Of a DNA stretch of 64,000 bases, positions 50,219 to 61,500 are shown piece after piece (position 1 is the first letter of the stretch; every line of letters begins with the position of its first letter). The stretch is from a virus. A program made the translations under genes and the position numbers. The notes under the pieces were generated by a model, which worked only from the letters and a program-made list of their open reading frames with translations, was not told the origin of the DNA and did not search any database. The stretch is taken from IMG/VR virus record IMGVR_UViG_3300022538_000960, positions 1-64,000 of that record; one strand, given 5' to 3'.

Positions 50219-53200
50219 CATTAATACTTATGTACCAAGACTATTTTTACGAGCAAAGAGAGAATCTGGATTATAGGGATCGGCAACTACCCAGTCCTTT
50301 GAAAACTATAGGGGCTGGGGCGTTTTCACTCCTGGCTTTTGTGGTCATCAGGGGGGCGGCGGTTCGTGGGTCTTCTGCTGCGAGCAAAGCCCTGTCTCGC
50401 AACTTGGCAAGAGTAGTAAGATCAGTTCAAGCCCCGGCATGGGCTAAATCCTATAGGAATTTAAGAGCTGCGGCGATAAGAAGTGGCCGGGCTGAAGCTA
50501 GGGAATTTGGAGTATTGGCTCCCAAGGATATTGGAATAGCCGCCACGGTAAAAGAAATACCCTTAATTCATAGAGCTCGAGCCAAATTTACAACTACCTT
50601 TGCAAAGCAAATTGAATCCAGGCGGCAGTATTATTATAGGGACTTAGGCTTACGCCAGAAAGAACTGTACGCCGCATTAAAGCATGGCCATCACCCAAAA
50701 TCTCTTGATCAAAGACTCAAGGCTTTAAAAACATTCATGAAACCCGATGGGGCATTTTCTGCCCGTTTCATGGCCGCTGCTGGGAAATGGGGCGAACGAT
50801 ATGCCAAGATGATCCCTGGGTTTTATGTTGCGGATCAAGCATTGGGTCTATTTTCAAAGGCGCGACCAGAACACCTGAAACCAGCATGGTATAATATACC
50901 CGGACATGTCGCTGGGATGGTCAGATTTGGAATCGAATTTGCTCCAATTGATTTAGCATTTAGTGGTGCTTTGCGGGTGCTTAGATATGGCAGAGCCGTA
51001 GCTGCAAGAAGTGCCCAATTGGGCGTCCGCGAATTCCCACACGTAAGAGAGGGATTTACAAAAGCCGTTGAAACCTTGCACATAAAAGGTGCTCAATGGC
51101 ATGCGTCTATTTCTAAGCATTGGGCTACTCGCAGACGTGGAGCATGGCCTTCGATTCAGGAACTCAAACGTGGCATCAGAGATCGCAAGGCTCCGCATTC
51201 AATGGATATTATCAGATTGTATTCTGATATCGTAAAAGATGCCAAAGTCCAGAGGAAACCCTATTTCAAAATGGAGCAGCAACTTACTCAGATCCTAGGT
51301 GTTCTTGGTATGAGGAAGGATCCCACACTGCTCCGCGAAATGTCTAGAAATACTGAAATCAAAAAGGCATTTGATGAAGTTCTTGCAAAATTTGAGAGGC
51401 GACCAAAACAGACATTTATAGAATATGCACTTAAAACTCCGGAGAGGCCGGCGGATTGGGCTCCACGTAGGTTGTCAACTACATCATATATTAAGAGATA
51501 TGCGAAAGAAGCCCAATGGGATCCGGAAACTACAAATAATGCTTTAAAGTTGCTTGGAGGAAAAGAATTATATTATGGCCAAAATATCCTTAGAAAAGGC
51601 AATTTTTCAATGTTCAATGCTAGCTTTGCGGCTGGCAAGGTAATAGATGTAATGGGGAAATGGAAGGTGCCGTTTATTAGCTGGCATCCTTTCAGACGAA
51701 TGATGGTTGCTGGAATTCCCAGAATAGGAATTCCGGGCAAAGGTCCCGCATTCAGAATTCTTGATGAAAAACAATCTGCATTGATGGCTGAGGCTGCAGC
51801 CAATGCCGATCTAAATGTTACTAGGTCTCCGCAACTCAAAGTCGGGGAATATTTCATGAGGATTGGAGATCATCTTTTTAGGCTTAGCCCTGAGAAACTT
51901 ATCGAAAGAGTTTCCGGACATTGGAGAGTCAGCGTTGATACAATTACTGCTGGAGAAAGAAGACATTTCCAAGGTCTGGTTGAAAGTCAGACTGATTATG
52001 AACATACTGGTTGGTTGGGACATCTGCGGCAAAAGTTTGAATTAGGCCGATCTCCTCACTTCATAGGAAAGCGACTTAAAGAATATATTATTCAAGATTT
52101 TAATCCCGAGAGCCCCCACGTATTGATGCATGAAAAAGGGAAATATGTTAATATGCTCAGACATCTCCAAGGCGATAAGATCCTCAGTCCTCGAGAACAG
52201 AAGGAATTTATAAATTATTCAAGAGCGGTGGGTCGCCACTTATATGGATCAGAACAAACGGCTTTAGAAGTCTTTCATAATAATCAAGGTCTCAGAGGGA
52301 AAGTCCTTGATATCTTAGGTGGCGTTGATGCAAAGAAGGCTAAGAAGATTTTAAATGATGCAAATATAGATAGGGTAATTGACGATCTATCCTTATTTGA
52401 CTATGCACTACCAGAAACATATTCCCAAAGAACCATTCAACAAGTTCGCCGAGCACTCCACGATGTCCAAAATCTTACAGGCCCTGATCGAGAATTCCTA
52501 TTAAGATCAAGATCAAGTATTCTTGAACAGTCTAGCAATTTGACCGTGGAAGATTATCTGATGGGGCAGTATTTTAAGAAGACATTGGAAAATTACAGCC
52601 AGGCTGGAAAGATCACGGAAGGCGTCTACGATAAAATTTTCAAATCCATTGATGATACGCTCCTGGCCAAAAGGGAAAAATCTAAGGCAAAATCATTATT
52701 TACTAGTATGAAAATTAATAGGCCTATGTCCGATTATCTGAATGTATATAGTGATCAGGAAGTAATCAATAGTTTGGATACTGTCGGGCATCTTAGGGAT
52801 ATTATTACCCCAAATGAAAGTTTGCTTAGGGAAGTATTTAAATTGGATTATAAGTCTCTTCGGGAATCTATGAAAATAAATAGATTCATGAAGGACACTC
52901 TTGTTCCCCTTGAGATCCAAGGATTTTTGGGACCCATAGATGAGATATGGAGGGTTCAAGGTCATGGAGCTCCAGCTGCTCCAAAGGATCTTTTTGGCGC
53001 CGCCCCAGGATTTGGGGACATGCTTAAAAGCGATTTTAAAAAATTCTTTAGGATTTCTGATTCCGCAACCCAAATAAATTACGAGCCATATGTTACCAAG
53101 CAAAGCATGCTCCTTCATAGATGGGCAATTAGGCCATTCAATATGACATTAGGATGGATTGGTCTGGATTTACATTATAGATCAAACGCTGAATTTATGA

Positions 53201-56200
53201 AAAAATTCTTATGGAAACGCGCTTTGGCTATTCCCGCTGCCATTTATGGTTACCGCGCCCTCGATACCTTCCTGACGGTAAATCCACTCTTAGACCACAC
53301 CATGTTTGATGATGGTTTGACATCCGCTGGGGCGCAGGCAATCGGGAAAGCCAATCTTGCTAGGGCCGAAGTGTTTGACACATTGGGAATAACAGACTTT
53401 GCTCAACATATGGAAGGTCTTATGCCTGGCTCTATGGAATCCCCAGCCGCAAAACTATTTAGGGGTGCCGTCCTTCCACTCTTAGGAAGAAGATTTGGTG
53501 GGGGACCGGGACTTATGATTGGACTAGGAGCCGCGGCTGCAACAGGATTTGGACTCCCAGATCTTACGAGATCTGCGGATGAACTTCGAGATGTTTATTC
53601 TGGACGAAAGCTTTTACCTGTCAGGTCTGGCAGATTTTGGGAGACCTCAAAATTGTCGTATTTTGGAGGAAGAATATCATCATTTCAACCAAGTTGGTAT
53701 ACGAAAATTGTAAGTCAATATAAATACACGGATGCTGCCTTGGGGACTAAATTAGAATCGCTATTATATACTGGTCCTTTGGGTGCAATAACCGATTCGT
53801 ACCACTACGAGCGTGTTCGGTACCACGATAGACCTTATCCCACGACGGCTCCATTGTTTAGCGACATTCCAATAATCGGATCCGTAGCAGATATGACGAT
53901 TGGAAGACTCTTAAAACCCCAGACTATGATGCATGAAGATGAATTAGCTGCTGCCCAGATGGGATTTGATGTGGAGACGAAGAACCGGATTCTGCCGGGA
54001 TATAATAAGAATACAATGCCACCCCTACATGAAGCCCGCCCAGGCTATTTTGCTCCTAGGCATACTGTCCCATCTGTGAGTATGAAGGGAATGTTGGGAG
54101 AGTCATTCTATAGACTTACTGAAGCGGCTGGACTTCGGGGATTTATGACACAAGCAATATTAGGTCGAGAGGGCATCGGTCAATATGCGCCAATATATGA
54201 TGATGCATCTGCAATCACCAGTTTCGGCCGACAATTTTGGGACCTTCAGGCTGGGGGTGGGCTGGCATCGGAAGCCTGGAGAAGATTGTATCCAAGAGAA
54301 AGATTTAAAAATTTGGTAAATCCAATTCGTAATTTGGCTCCGACGTGGTTGCCGGAAGATTTCAAATTCGGAGATCCGTATACAAAAATCAAAGGGGGTT
54401 TGATATTATTACCATCCCGAGCTCATGAGAAACTTTACAAAGTGCGTCATAATTTCCCAGTTGACCTAGAATATTTCGGATACGAACCAGGAGAAGCTGC
54501 TGGGAGGATGCTGAAGCTGATTAGACCAGAGAGAGAAGAGGAATATCATTACTCGTTCATTAAAGAGTTGGTTCAAAAACAATTACTGATGAATAGACAA
54601 TTGCTGAGCAAGGATGTTTTTCAATTTGATCCTTGGAATAAATTGGAGGGAACTGTTGATGCTATAATAATGAATCAATCAGGGAACCCAGAATTGATGC
54701 AGATAAAGGCGACCACTTCTGAAAAGCTTGGATTTATGCAGCAACCGAAGCCCGCGCACGTTGCTCAACTTAATTTTGCCATGAGACAGATGAAACGGAG
54801 ACATGGACAAATACTCTATGTCGCCTCGGATAATCCAGAACTAACTAAATCCTTCTATGTGGAATACAGCTCCGAACGATTTCATAATGACATGGCAAGA
54901 ATGAATGAAGCCCGAGAATTAGCATCGGATATGCTACTCAAGGGAATTGGTCAGGTTGGAGAATCCTATTCTTATCCAGATAGATTGCAGGTGTTGGCAA
55001 ATTCGGCTCCGTGGAGTCCAGAATATAAGAAGGTTTTGAAGCAATGTAAGATGTTAGATAAATTTGGATTGTTGGATGAAGAAGATCGGGTTAAAGTAAA
55101 TGAATCGCGCAGGCAGCACGACGCAATTATGCGGAAGTTTGATTTTTATCCTCATCGATTTAGTCATGGAAAATGGCTTACGCCTGATCCAATTTATAAT
55201 TTGATGTCTCAGAATGTGAATATCAAGGCAGCGGCAGAATATAATGTTGTCGAAAGATTAATGGGAGCGGCATATGAACGACTATTAGAATTTGACATCC
55301 CAGTGGTGCACTCAAAACTGCTACCATATTACACAAGTGAACAAATGTATGAGAGACAGATCGGAGGCAGTTTCAGTGGAAACTGGTCTAGACCCATCCA
55401 TGATTATATAAGACCATGGTGGCATAGCTTCTTATTATCTTCTGGTCCTGCAGAAGCTGCGGCAAAACTTGGATTCGCAGGTGCGCTGTTTGCTGGTCCC
55501 CCCGGCGCCGCCATTGGTGTGAGTGCTGGACTATTATATGGCGGAGGGAGAGCTGTTGCCGGTCGAGGAACTTGGGTCCCAGGAGAAGTTAAGAGAATTC
55601 GGGAAATTGATGAATATTTTGATGCCTTGGAATATATAAAGAATAATCAATTGTATGAACAAACCGGGGATCCGGAATATCTTAAGCGCTCAAGGGAGAC
55701 AATCTATGGGATTACTCCTATGAGCACCCCAGCTGAATTTTATAGAGCAGTGCCGTACATGGAAAGACCATTTTTCTGGTCGTTCGCCTCTATTCAGGAC
55801 AAGGCTCAGCAAAATAGAATTAAACAAAGAGTTTCACCGACTATGAGGACGCTTTTGGAACATTATTGGTCTGGAGATAAGAAATTTACGAATCCCATGA
55901 TAGAGGACTATAATCCAAAATTCCGAATGCCAGCAGAAGATTGGATGGGGTGGAGAGAAGATATTCCTCTGGAAGATATTCAGCTCAAGACCGTTAAGAA
56001 TGAAGGACTTGATAATTTTGACTTTGGATTGGGATGGAAACCACAGGAATTAAGAATGCATAATTCCCCATATGCAATCAAGCCGATAGATATTTCTAGT
56101 CCTTCTGGAGTTCCATATGGTCAGGAAGATTTGGATGCTGGCGACATAAAGAATTTTATTCGAAATGTTTTACAAAGGTATGGCGTAATGAATTCGAATG

Positions 56201-56256
56201 TAACCGTTACAAAATCTCAGGGCAAAGGTGCCCACATATCTTTAAATATTACATAA
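50200..56256 (+). CDS. Giant tape-measure-position protein with embedded PD-(D/E)XK-like domain
   Basis: Protein of 2,018 residues in the tape-measure position. The N-terminus carries a membrane-like segment (GAGAFSLLAFVVIRGAA); other Gly/Ala-rich hydrophobic regions lie near 1,000, 1,110 and 1,750 (FAGALFAGPPGAAIGVSAGLLYGGG). Near 1,480-1,550 is a RecB/Cas4-like nuclease pattern: GTVDAIIM (Asp1487), LMQIKA (Gln1501, Lys1503), then AQLNFAMRQM. The usual acidic residue before Lys is Gln. I take ATG 50200, behind GGGAGGA; an ATG at 50230 is possible. Tape-measure proteins set tail length and are ejected; a nuclease inside one is unusual. It might instead be an inner-core protein. Confidence 0.65.
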   Translation: MIPPPFSLILMYQDYFYEQRENLDYRDRQLPSPLKTIGAGAFSLLAFVVIRGAAVRGSSAASKALSRNLARVVRSVQAPAWAKSYRNLRAAAIRSGRAEAREFGVLAPKDIGIAATVKEIPLIHRARAKFTTTFAKQIESRRQYYYRDLGLRQKELYAALKHGHHPKSLDQRLKALKTFMKPDGAFSARFMAAAGKWGERYAKMIPGFYVADQALGLFSKARPEHLKPAWYNIPGHVAGMVRFGIEFAPIDLAFSGALRVLRYGRAVAARSAQLGVREFPHVREGFTKAVETLHIKGAQWHASISKHWATRRRGAWPSIQELKRGIRDRKAPHSMDIIRLYSDIVKDAKVQRKPYFKMEQQLTQILGVLGMRKDPTLLREMSRNTEIKKAFDEVLAKFERRPKQTFIEYALKTPERPADWAPRRLSTTSYIKRYAKEAQWDPETTNNALKLLGGKELYYGQNILRKGNFSMFNASFAAGKVIDVMGKWKVPFISWHPFRRMMVAGIPRIGIPGKGPAFRILDEKQSALMAEAAANADLNVTRSPQLKVGEYFMRIGDHLFRLSPEKLIERVSGHWRVSVDTITAGERRHFQGLVESQTDYEHTGWLGHLRQKFELGRSPHFIGKRLKEYIIQDFNPESPHVLMHEKGKYVNMLRHLQGDKILSPREQKEFINYSRAVGRHLYGSEQTALEVFHNNQGLRGKVLDILGGVDAKKAKKILNDANIDRVIDDLSLFDYALPETYSQRTIQQVRRALHDVQNLTGPDREFLLRSRSSILEQSSNLTVEDYLMGQYFKKTLENYSQAGKITEGVYDKIFKSIDDTLLAKREKSKAKSLFTSMKINRPMSDYLNVYSDQEVINSLDTVGHLRDIITPNESLLREVFKLDYKSLRESMKINRFMKDTLVPLEIQGFLGPIDEIWRVQGHGAPAAPKDLFGAAPGFGDMLKSDFKKFFRISDSATQINYEPYVTKQSMLLHRWAIRPFNMTLGWIGLDLHYRSNAEFMKKFLWKRALAIPAAIYGYRALDTFLTVNPLLDHTMFDDGLTSAGAQAIGKANLARAEVFDTLGITDFAQHMEGLMPGSMESPAAKLFRGAVLPLLGRRFGGGPGLMIGLGAAAATGFGLPDLTRSADELRDVYSGRKLLPVRSGRFWETSKLSYFGGRISSFQPSWYTKIVSQYKYTDAALGTKLESLLYTGPLGAITDSYHYERVRYHDRPYPTTAPLFSDIPIIGSVADMTIGRLLKPQTMMHEDELAAAQMGFDVETKNRILPGYNKNTMPPLHEARPGYFAPRHTVPSVSMKGMLGESFYRLTEAAGLRGFMTQAILGREGIGQYAPIYDDASAITSFGRQFWDLQAGGGLASEAWRRLYPRERFKNLVNPIRNLAPTWLPEDFKFGDPYTKIKGGLILLPSRAHEKLYKVRHNFPVDLEYFGYEPGEAAGRMLKLIRPEREEEYHYSFIKELVQKQLLMNRQLLSKDVFQFDPWNKLEGTVDAIIMNQSGNPELMQIKATTSEKLGFMQQPKPAHVAQLNFAMRQMKRRHGQILYVASDNPELTKSFYVEYSSERFHNDMARMNEARELASDMLLKGIGQVGESYSYPDRLQVLANSAPWSPEYKKVLKQCKMLDKFGLLDEEDRVKVNESRRQHDAIMRKFDFYPHRFSHGKWLTPDPIYNLMSQNVNIKAAAEYNVVERLMGAAYERLLEFDIPVVHSKLLPYYTSEQMYERQIGGSFSGNWSRPIHDYIRPWWHSFLLSSGPAEAAAKLGFAGALFAGPPGAAIGVSAGLLYGGGRAVAGRGTWVPGEVKRIREIDEYFDALEYIKNNQLYEQTGDPEYLKRSRETIYGITPMSTPAEFYRAVPYMERPFFWSFASIQDKAQQNRIKQRVSPTMRTLLEHYWSGDKKFTNPMIEDYNPKFRMPAEDWMGWREDIPLEDIQLKTVKNEGLDNFDFGLGWKPQELRMHNSPYAIKPIDISSPSGVPYGQEDLDAGDIKNFIRNVLQRYGVMNSNVTVTKSQGKGAHISLNIT

Positions 56257-56265
56257 GGAAAAACT

Positions 56266-58524
56266 ATGAAAATTTCTGCGATAAACCTGACCGTTAATTC
56301 CATCAAGGTTTTGGAGAGAAGGTATCTTAAGAAGGACAAAAACGGAAAGGTCGACGAAACCCCAGAAGAGCTCTTCTGGAGGGTGGCTGAGGTTATATCT
56401 TCTGCGGATAAGGATTATGGAGCTACCGAATCTGAGATAAAGAAGGCCAAAGAAGAATTCTATGAGATGATGGCAAAGTTGGAATTTATGCCCAACTCCC
56501 CCACCCTGATGAATGCGGGTAGACCTCTGGGCCAGCTCTCCGCCTGCTTTGTCATACCGATCGAAGATACCATGGAATCCATCTTCACTGCGGTGAAGGA
56601 TACTGCCCTGATTCACAAAAGCGGAGGCGGAACCGGATTTTCATTCTCAAGATTAAGACCCAAAAATTCGCCTGTGGCATCCACCAGCGGGGTGGCTTCG
56701 GGTCCCATATCTTTCATGAAAGTTATCAATGCCGCAACTGAAGCGGTCAAGCAGGGAGGGACGCGACGTGGAGCTAACATGGCAATATTGAGGGTGGATC
56801 ATCCGGACATTCTGGAGTTTATCTGTTCCAAGGACGATCTGAAAGAACTTACCAATTTCAATATCTCTGTGGCTGTCACCGATGCCTTCACGAAGGCGAT
56901 GGAAAAGGATAAGTACTACGATTTGATCGATCCCCGCACCGGAAAAGAATACAATTTGAACGATAAACCAGTTCGGTATAGGGCCAAAGAGATCTTCGAC
57001 TTGATCGTGGAACATGCCTGGAGAACCGGTGAACCAGGGATGATGTTTCTGGATAAGATGAATCAGGGCAATCCCATTACCAAAGTTGGATTATATGAAT
57101 CCACCAACCCCTGCGGAGAGCAGCCCCTTTTGCCTTACGAAAGCTGTAACTTAGGATCCATCAATCTCTCCAAGATGCTTAAAGTCAGTGGTCAGTCGTC
57201 AGTGGTCAGTGATCAGACCCCACCCACCACTGTTATGGAGGTGGATTGGGACAAATTGGAAACCACGGTCAAAAAGGCGGTTCATTTTCTGGATAATGTG
57301 ATAGACGCCAACAATCATCCGCTTTCAGAAATTAAAAAGAACACCGAAGCCAATCGGAAAATCGGCTTGGGGGTGATGGGTTGGGCAGATATGTTGGTTC
57401 AGTTAAGGATTCCATATAATTCCACTGAGGCGGTGAAGTTAGCTGATAAGGTGATGGGATTTATCAAAGAAAAATCTCACCAGACTTCGTCTGAATTAGG
57501 AAAAGAAAGGGGCAACTTCCCCAATTGGGAGAAAAGCGTCTATTACGAGAAAAAAATCCCCATGCGCAATTCCACCGTTACCACCATTGCGCCGGCAGGA
57601 ACCATCAGCATCATCGCTGGTTGTTCCTCCGGGATTGAGCCGCTTTTTGCCATCTCCTACATCCGCACGGTGATGGACAACACCAAACTGGTGGAGGTAA
57701 ATCCCTTCTTTGAAGAAGAGGCGAAAAAGAGAGGTTTTGACACCAAGGATTTGATGAAGAAAATTGCCCAGAAGGGATCGATTCAGGATCCCGATTTCAT
57801 CGGGATTCCCGAGGACGTCAAAAAGGTATTTGTGGTTTCTCATGACATAGCACCGGAATGGCACGTGCGAATGCAGGCCGCTTTCCAGAAGTATACGGAC
57901 AATGCAGTTTCCAAGACTATAAACCTCCCCAACCAAGCCACGGTGGGGGACGTGGAGACTGCTTATAGATTAGCATACCAATTGGGTTGTAAGGGGGTGA
58001 CCATCTATCGGGATGGATCCAGAGAGGCACAAGTGTTATCCACCAAAAAGGAAAAAGAAAAAGAGCAGGAGAAAATCGCTCCCATGGAGAGACCGGCTTG
58101 CCTTTCCGGCATAACTGACAAGATTAAAACCGGATACGGGAATCTTTATGTGACCATCAACAGCTTAAATGGAAAGCCTTTTGAGGTTTTTGCCCAGATA
58201 GGAAAATCCGGATATTCCACCATGGCCGACACCGAAGCCATCTGCAGGTTGATCTCCCTGGCGCTTCGGAGCGGGATAAGTGTGGAAAAGACCATCGAGC
58301 AACTGATTGGAATTGGCGGCGCATCTCCCATCTATCAGGAGGGCGGACTGGTCATGTCCATCCCGGATGCCATTGCCAAAGTTTTGAATAAGCATTTTGG
58401 TAATGGCCAAAATGCCAATCACGATATAGATCTTACTATGGAATTCTGTCCCGACTGTGGAGCTAAATTGAATCGTGATTCTGGGTGTATTGTCTGCACT
58501 CAATGTGGATTTTCAAAATGTTAA
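56266..58524 (+). CDS. nrdJ: Class II (B12-dependent) ribonucleoside-diphosphate/triphosphate reductase
   Basis: Protein of 752 residues converting ribonucleotides to deoxyribonucleotides with adenosylcobalamin. Key residues: Cys94 in LSACFVIP, Cys283 and Glu285 in NPCGE, Cys294 in ESCNLGS, and a C-terminal zinc-ribbon-like FCPDCGAKL ... CTQCGFSKC tail that should shuttle electrons. TRRGANMA and a C-terminal vitamin-type segment are normal; I see no ATP-cone. An in-frame insert SGQSSVVSDQ (308-317) comes from a CAGTGGTCAGT-type repeat. Its G+C-richer codons differ from both giant neighbours, so recent uptake from a bacterium is likely. Confidence 0.9.
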   Translation: MKISAINLTVNSIKVLERRYLKKDKNGKVDETPEELFWRVAEVISSADKDYGATESEIKKAKEEFYEMMAKLEFMPNSPTLMNAGRPLGQLSACFVIPIEDTMESIFTAVKDTALIHKSGGGTGFSFSRLRPKNSPVASTSGVASGPISFMKVINAATEAVKQGGTRRGANMAILRVDHPDILEFICSKDDLKELTNFNISVAVTDAFTKAMEKDKYYDLIDPRTGKEYNLNDKPVRYRAKEIFDLIVEHAWRTGEPGMMFLDKMNQGNPITKVGLYESTNPCGEQPLLPYESCNLGSINLSKMLKVSGQSSVVSDQTPPTTVMEVDWDKLETTVKKAVHFLDNVIDANNHPLSEIKKNTEANRKIGLGVMGWADMLVQLRIPYNSTEAVKLADKVMGFIKEKSHQTSSELGKERGNFPNWEKSVYYEKKIPMRNSTVTTIAPAGTISIIAGCSSGIEPLFAISYIRTVMDNTKLVEVNPFFEEEAKKRGFDTKDLMKKIAQKGSIQDPDFIGIPEDVKKVFVVSHDIAPEWHVRMQAAFQKYTDNAVSKTINLPNQATVGDVETAYRLAYQLGCKGVTIYRDGSREAQVLSTKKEKEKEQEKIAPMERPACLSGITDKIKTGYGNLYVTINSLNGKPFEVFAQIGKSGYSTMADTEAICRLISLALRSGISVEKTIEQLIGIGGASPIYQEGGLVMSIPDAIAKVLNKHFGNGQNANHDIDLTMEFCPDCGAKLNRDSGCIVCTQCGFSKC
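57184..57216 (+). repeat. GTCAGTGG short tandem repeat inside nrdJ
   Basis: Four imperfect copies of GTCAGTGG/GTCAGTCG in 33 bases, read in frame as VSGQSSVVSDQ. It interrupts a conserved loop of the reductase between motifs, where no insert is usual. Confidence 0.7.
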
Positions 58525-58536
58525 TGGGTGATTCTA

Positions 58537-61500
58537 ATGCCAATTATTTATGATCCGGAAGAAGATCAGTTTGTAGATCGGCACGGATATTTATTTCCAA
58601 CTGTCCTATTAGGTGGCGGGTTCCTGGCTTGGAAAAAATATTATGGATCTCCACAGCTTGGAAGGAAATTTTCGCCCCGAGCATTTGTAGGATTTGTTAA
58701 AGATTTAGACCCTCAAGATTATCTAAGGAAATATCTTACAAGACCAGACAAGCCAGAACTCCCTCTCCAACGTAGGTTGGTAGAAACTGCGGTAGAATAT
58801 GAAAAAAGCAAATCAGTAATAGAATTTCTCACCGATGCCGATATGAAAACTATTCACTCAATCGGCTCAGCTCTTCCGACTCCGATGAAAGCGGAAGAGA
58901 TAGAATTCAAGCGGCAGGTAATTAGACAATTTAATCCGGTAACTTATGACTTGGTAAGATCCAATGTGGAAAAAACCCAGGAGGTATTCAACGAGTTGCT
59001 TGAAAATGTTGAAGAATCTAAACATTTACAAAGTGTTCTTAAACAACAGCTTGAACGATATAGATTTAAAAAATCTCGCCTATTGATATATTCGAAATTT
59101 TCTGAAATTATCAGTCCGGAAATGCTGAAGAGCGAAGCTGGACATCCTGTTTTGATGAGACAGCTATGGGATATGCAGAAGAAACAAGTTCAGGAAGCTA
59201 GGAGATTGGCGCAGATATTACAAAATGAAACTCCGGAAACTATAGTAAACTTAAAGATTCCAAAAGTTTTGGAGCGCATTGATCCAACCACTATCATAGA
59301 CGAGAGACGAGCGAGACTCCAACCCGCAGGGAAAACGATTAGTGATACGGGCATCAAGTTATCTTATACAAATTATAAATCATTTCTTCAGGAACTCCGA
59401 AGAGCGAGGGTCGATTCCAAAGCTGTGGCTGCAATCGAATCTATAGACCCATTACTAAGGCAGCATCTAAATGAACTTGCCCATACAAAACCTCGAATTA
59501 CGTATGCCCTTCGCGATAATGCATTCAACTTACAGGCCGTGATTAAATTATCTATTCAAACTAAAGAGGAAGGCAAAAGGGAGATCATTAATCTGAAAAT
59601 TCCTCTTGCTCGTGGTGGGAGATTAAGAATCAATGGGACCGGGTACATCCCTCAGAGATACCGAGGCATTAAGCCGCTTATCCCAGAAATAGAACGAATT
59701 GAATCTGATATCTACGAGTCGGTGATTCGTAATTTGAATAAGAGATTCAAAAGTGAAGTTTGGCATAAAGTTATGGATGGAGATGCCCGTGGAGGTGAAC
59801 GATCCATTAATGCATTGATTAAGGAACCGATTGATGAAAGATTAATCATCGAATCGGGGCGCCCAGTCCATGATTTCATTGAGCAGAATATAATCCAGGA
59901 TGCTAGACTCGGCTATCTGTCGCCTACACGTGGATTCAGAACTGAAGATGAGCGGCGTGTGGTGCTTGATCGATTCAAAAAAATGCAAAAACTTAAATTA
60001 CTTCTATTGGAGGGTGGAGGAAAGTTAAAATTACCAAATAGATATGCATTTATAGATTTTGAAACATTCGGAACAAAAACGAATTACCTGCCGCATCAAG
60101 TGACCGTAGGTATAATTGAAAATGGCGCAGTCGTTGATTGGTATACAGGAAAAATCGATCCTCGAAGCATTAATACCAACTATGCTTTTCCGGAAGTTGA
60201 TTTGAAGTTGTCATTCAAGGGAAAAACGAGAGAACAAGTTATGAAGGAATTCGATGAAATTGGACAACCTATTAGTAAGATTCGGAGAGATTTGGAAGAA
60301 TTCCTGCGGAAAAATGCCAAAGGAGGAAAGCTTCCAGTTGCTGCTTGGAGTGCTGGATTCGATGTGGATCGGGTAATGGGGCAGCAATTCTTGGGGGCCA
60401 AAGCATATTTGGGAGAAACTTGGGATCCGATGGATCTCCAAAAAGCTATTGATCCAGATGTTCAAGCTTCAGTTTCTCTTAGATCCGTTGGGCGATCTCG
60501 TAAAATCTTTGTGCCAACTTCTTCGAAAAAAGATTTGATTCTTAATAAAAAAGTTATTGAATTATTTAAAAAGAATCGCAATTTAATGTCTATCTTGAAG
60601 GACAAAGATCCTGGATTTCATGGTAAGTTAATGAAGGCAGTTTCCGAAAAACAAATAAGGGATCTGGTAATGCACGAGGCATCAATTGATGTACTTGTAG
60701 CAAATAAGGTCTTTCAGGATATTGCGAAAGATATTAATTTGCATTCATCTGTAGTGATGCGTGATTTGAATGCAATGTTATTGTCTTATCATAGAGCCCT
60801 GACCCGCTCAATAAATCCAATAGGTATCAATCACTGGACAACCAGAGCACTGGGATCTAATTTCCCCTCACTTTCTCCAGCTCAAATTTTGCAAGGTAAA
60901 TTTACAAAATTTGATATCAGAGATTTAGCTCCCCTTACTAGGTTAGGCTTAGATCCAACACGGCCATTTTATCAACAATGGGTTTCAGCGCACTTAATTA
61001 CCAAAGATGTTCCCGACTTGATTACGAAAACGTATAAGAAGATTGCTGATAAGCATGGCGAGCTCTTTAAATCGATAGATACATTAACAATTTTTAATCC
61101 ATTAACTGCAGAAAGTGCAGGCCTAATAGATTTTCAGGCTGCGGATGAAATGGCAATTAAAATGGGGACAAAAGAGATTAGAATTCCGCATACGGGCAAA
61201 TTGAAGCTCATACCCGAACTCAGAGAATATTTTGAACAAATAAAATCAACAAGGAGTCCGAGAGAGCGTGAAATAGTTTTATCTAAATTAAGACAGAAAA
61301 TGGCGAAGTCATATCAAAAGGGATCTCATTTCCAGGAATGGTTGCCTGGGTATACCTTACTTGGAGAAGCAGAAGGATTTACATTTAATACCTCGACTCC
61401 ATTGATGTCAACAATCGAGAACATTGAATACAATAATGAGAACAAGGAAATAGCCATTCGTCTCCAGACGGCGAGCCGTCCTGAAAAGTATGGGCATCCA

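Noticed and set aside
52696-53118. Minus-strand frame within the giant tape-measure-position gene
   Set aside because: Antisense to a continuous 2,018-codon frame, with no start signals.
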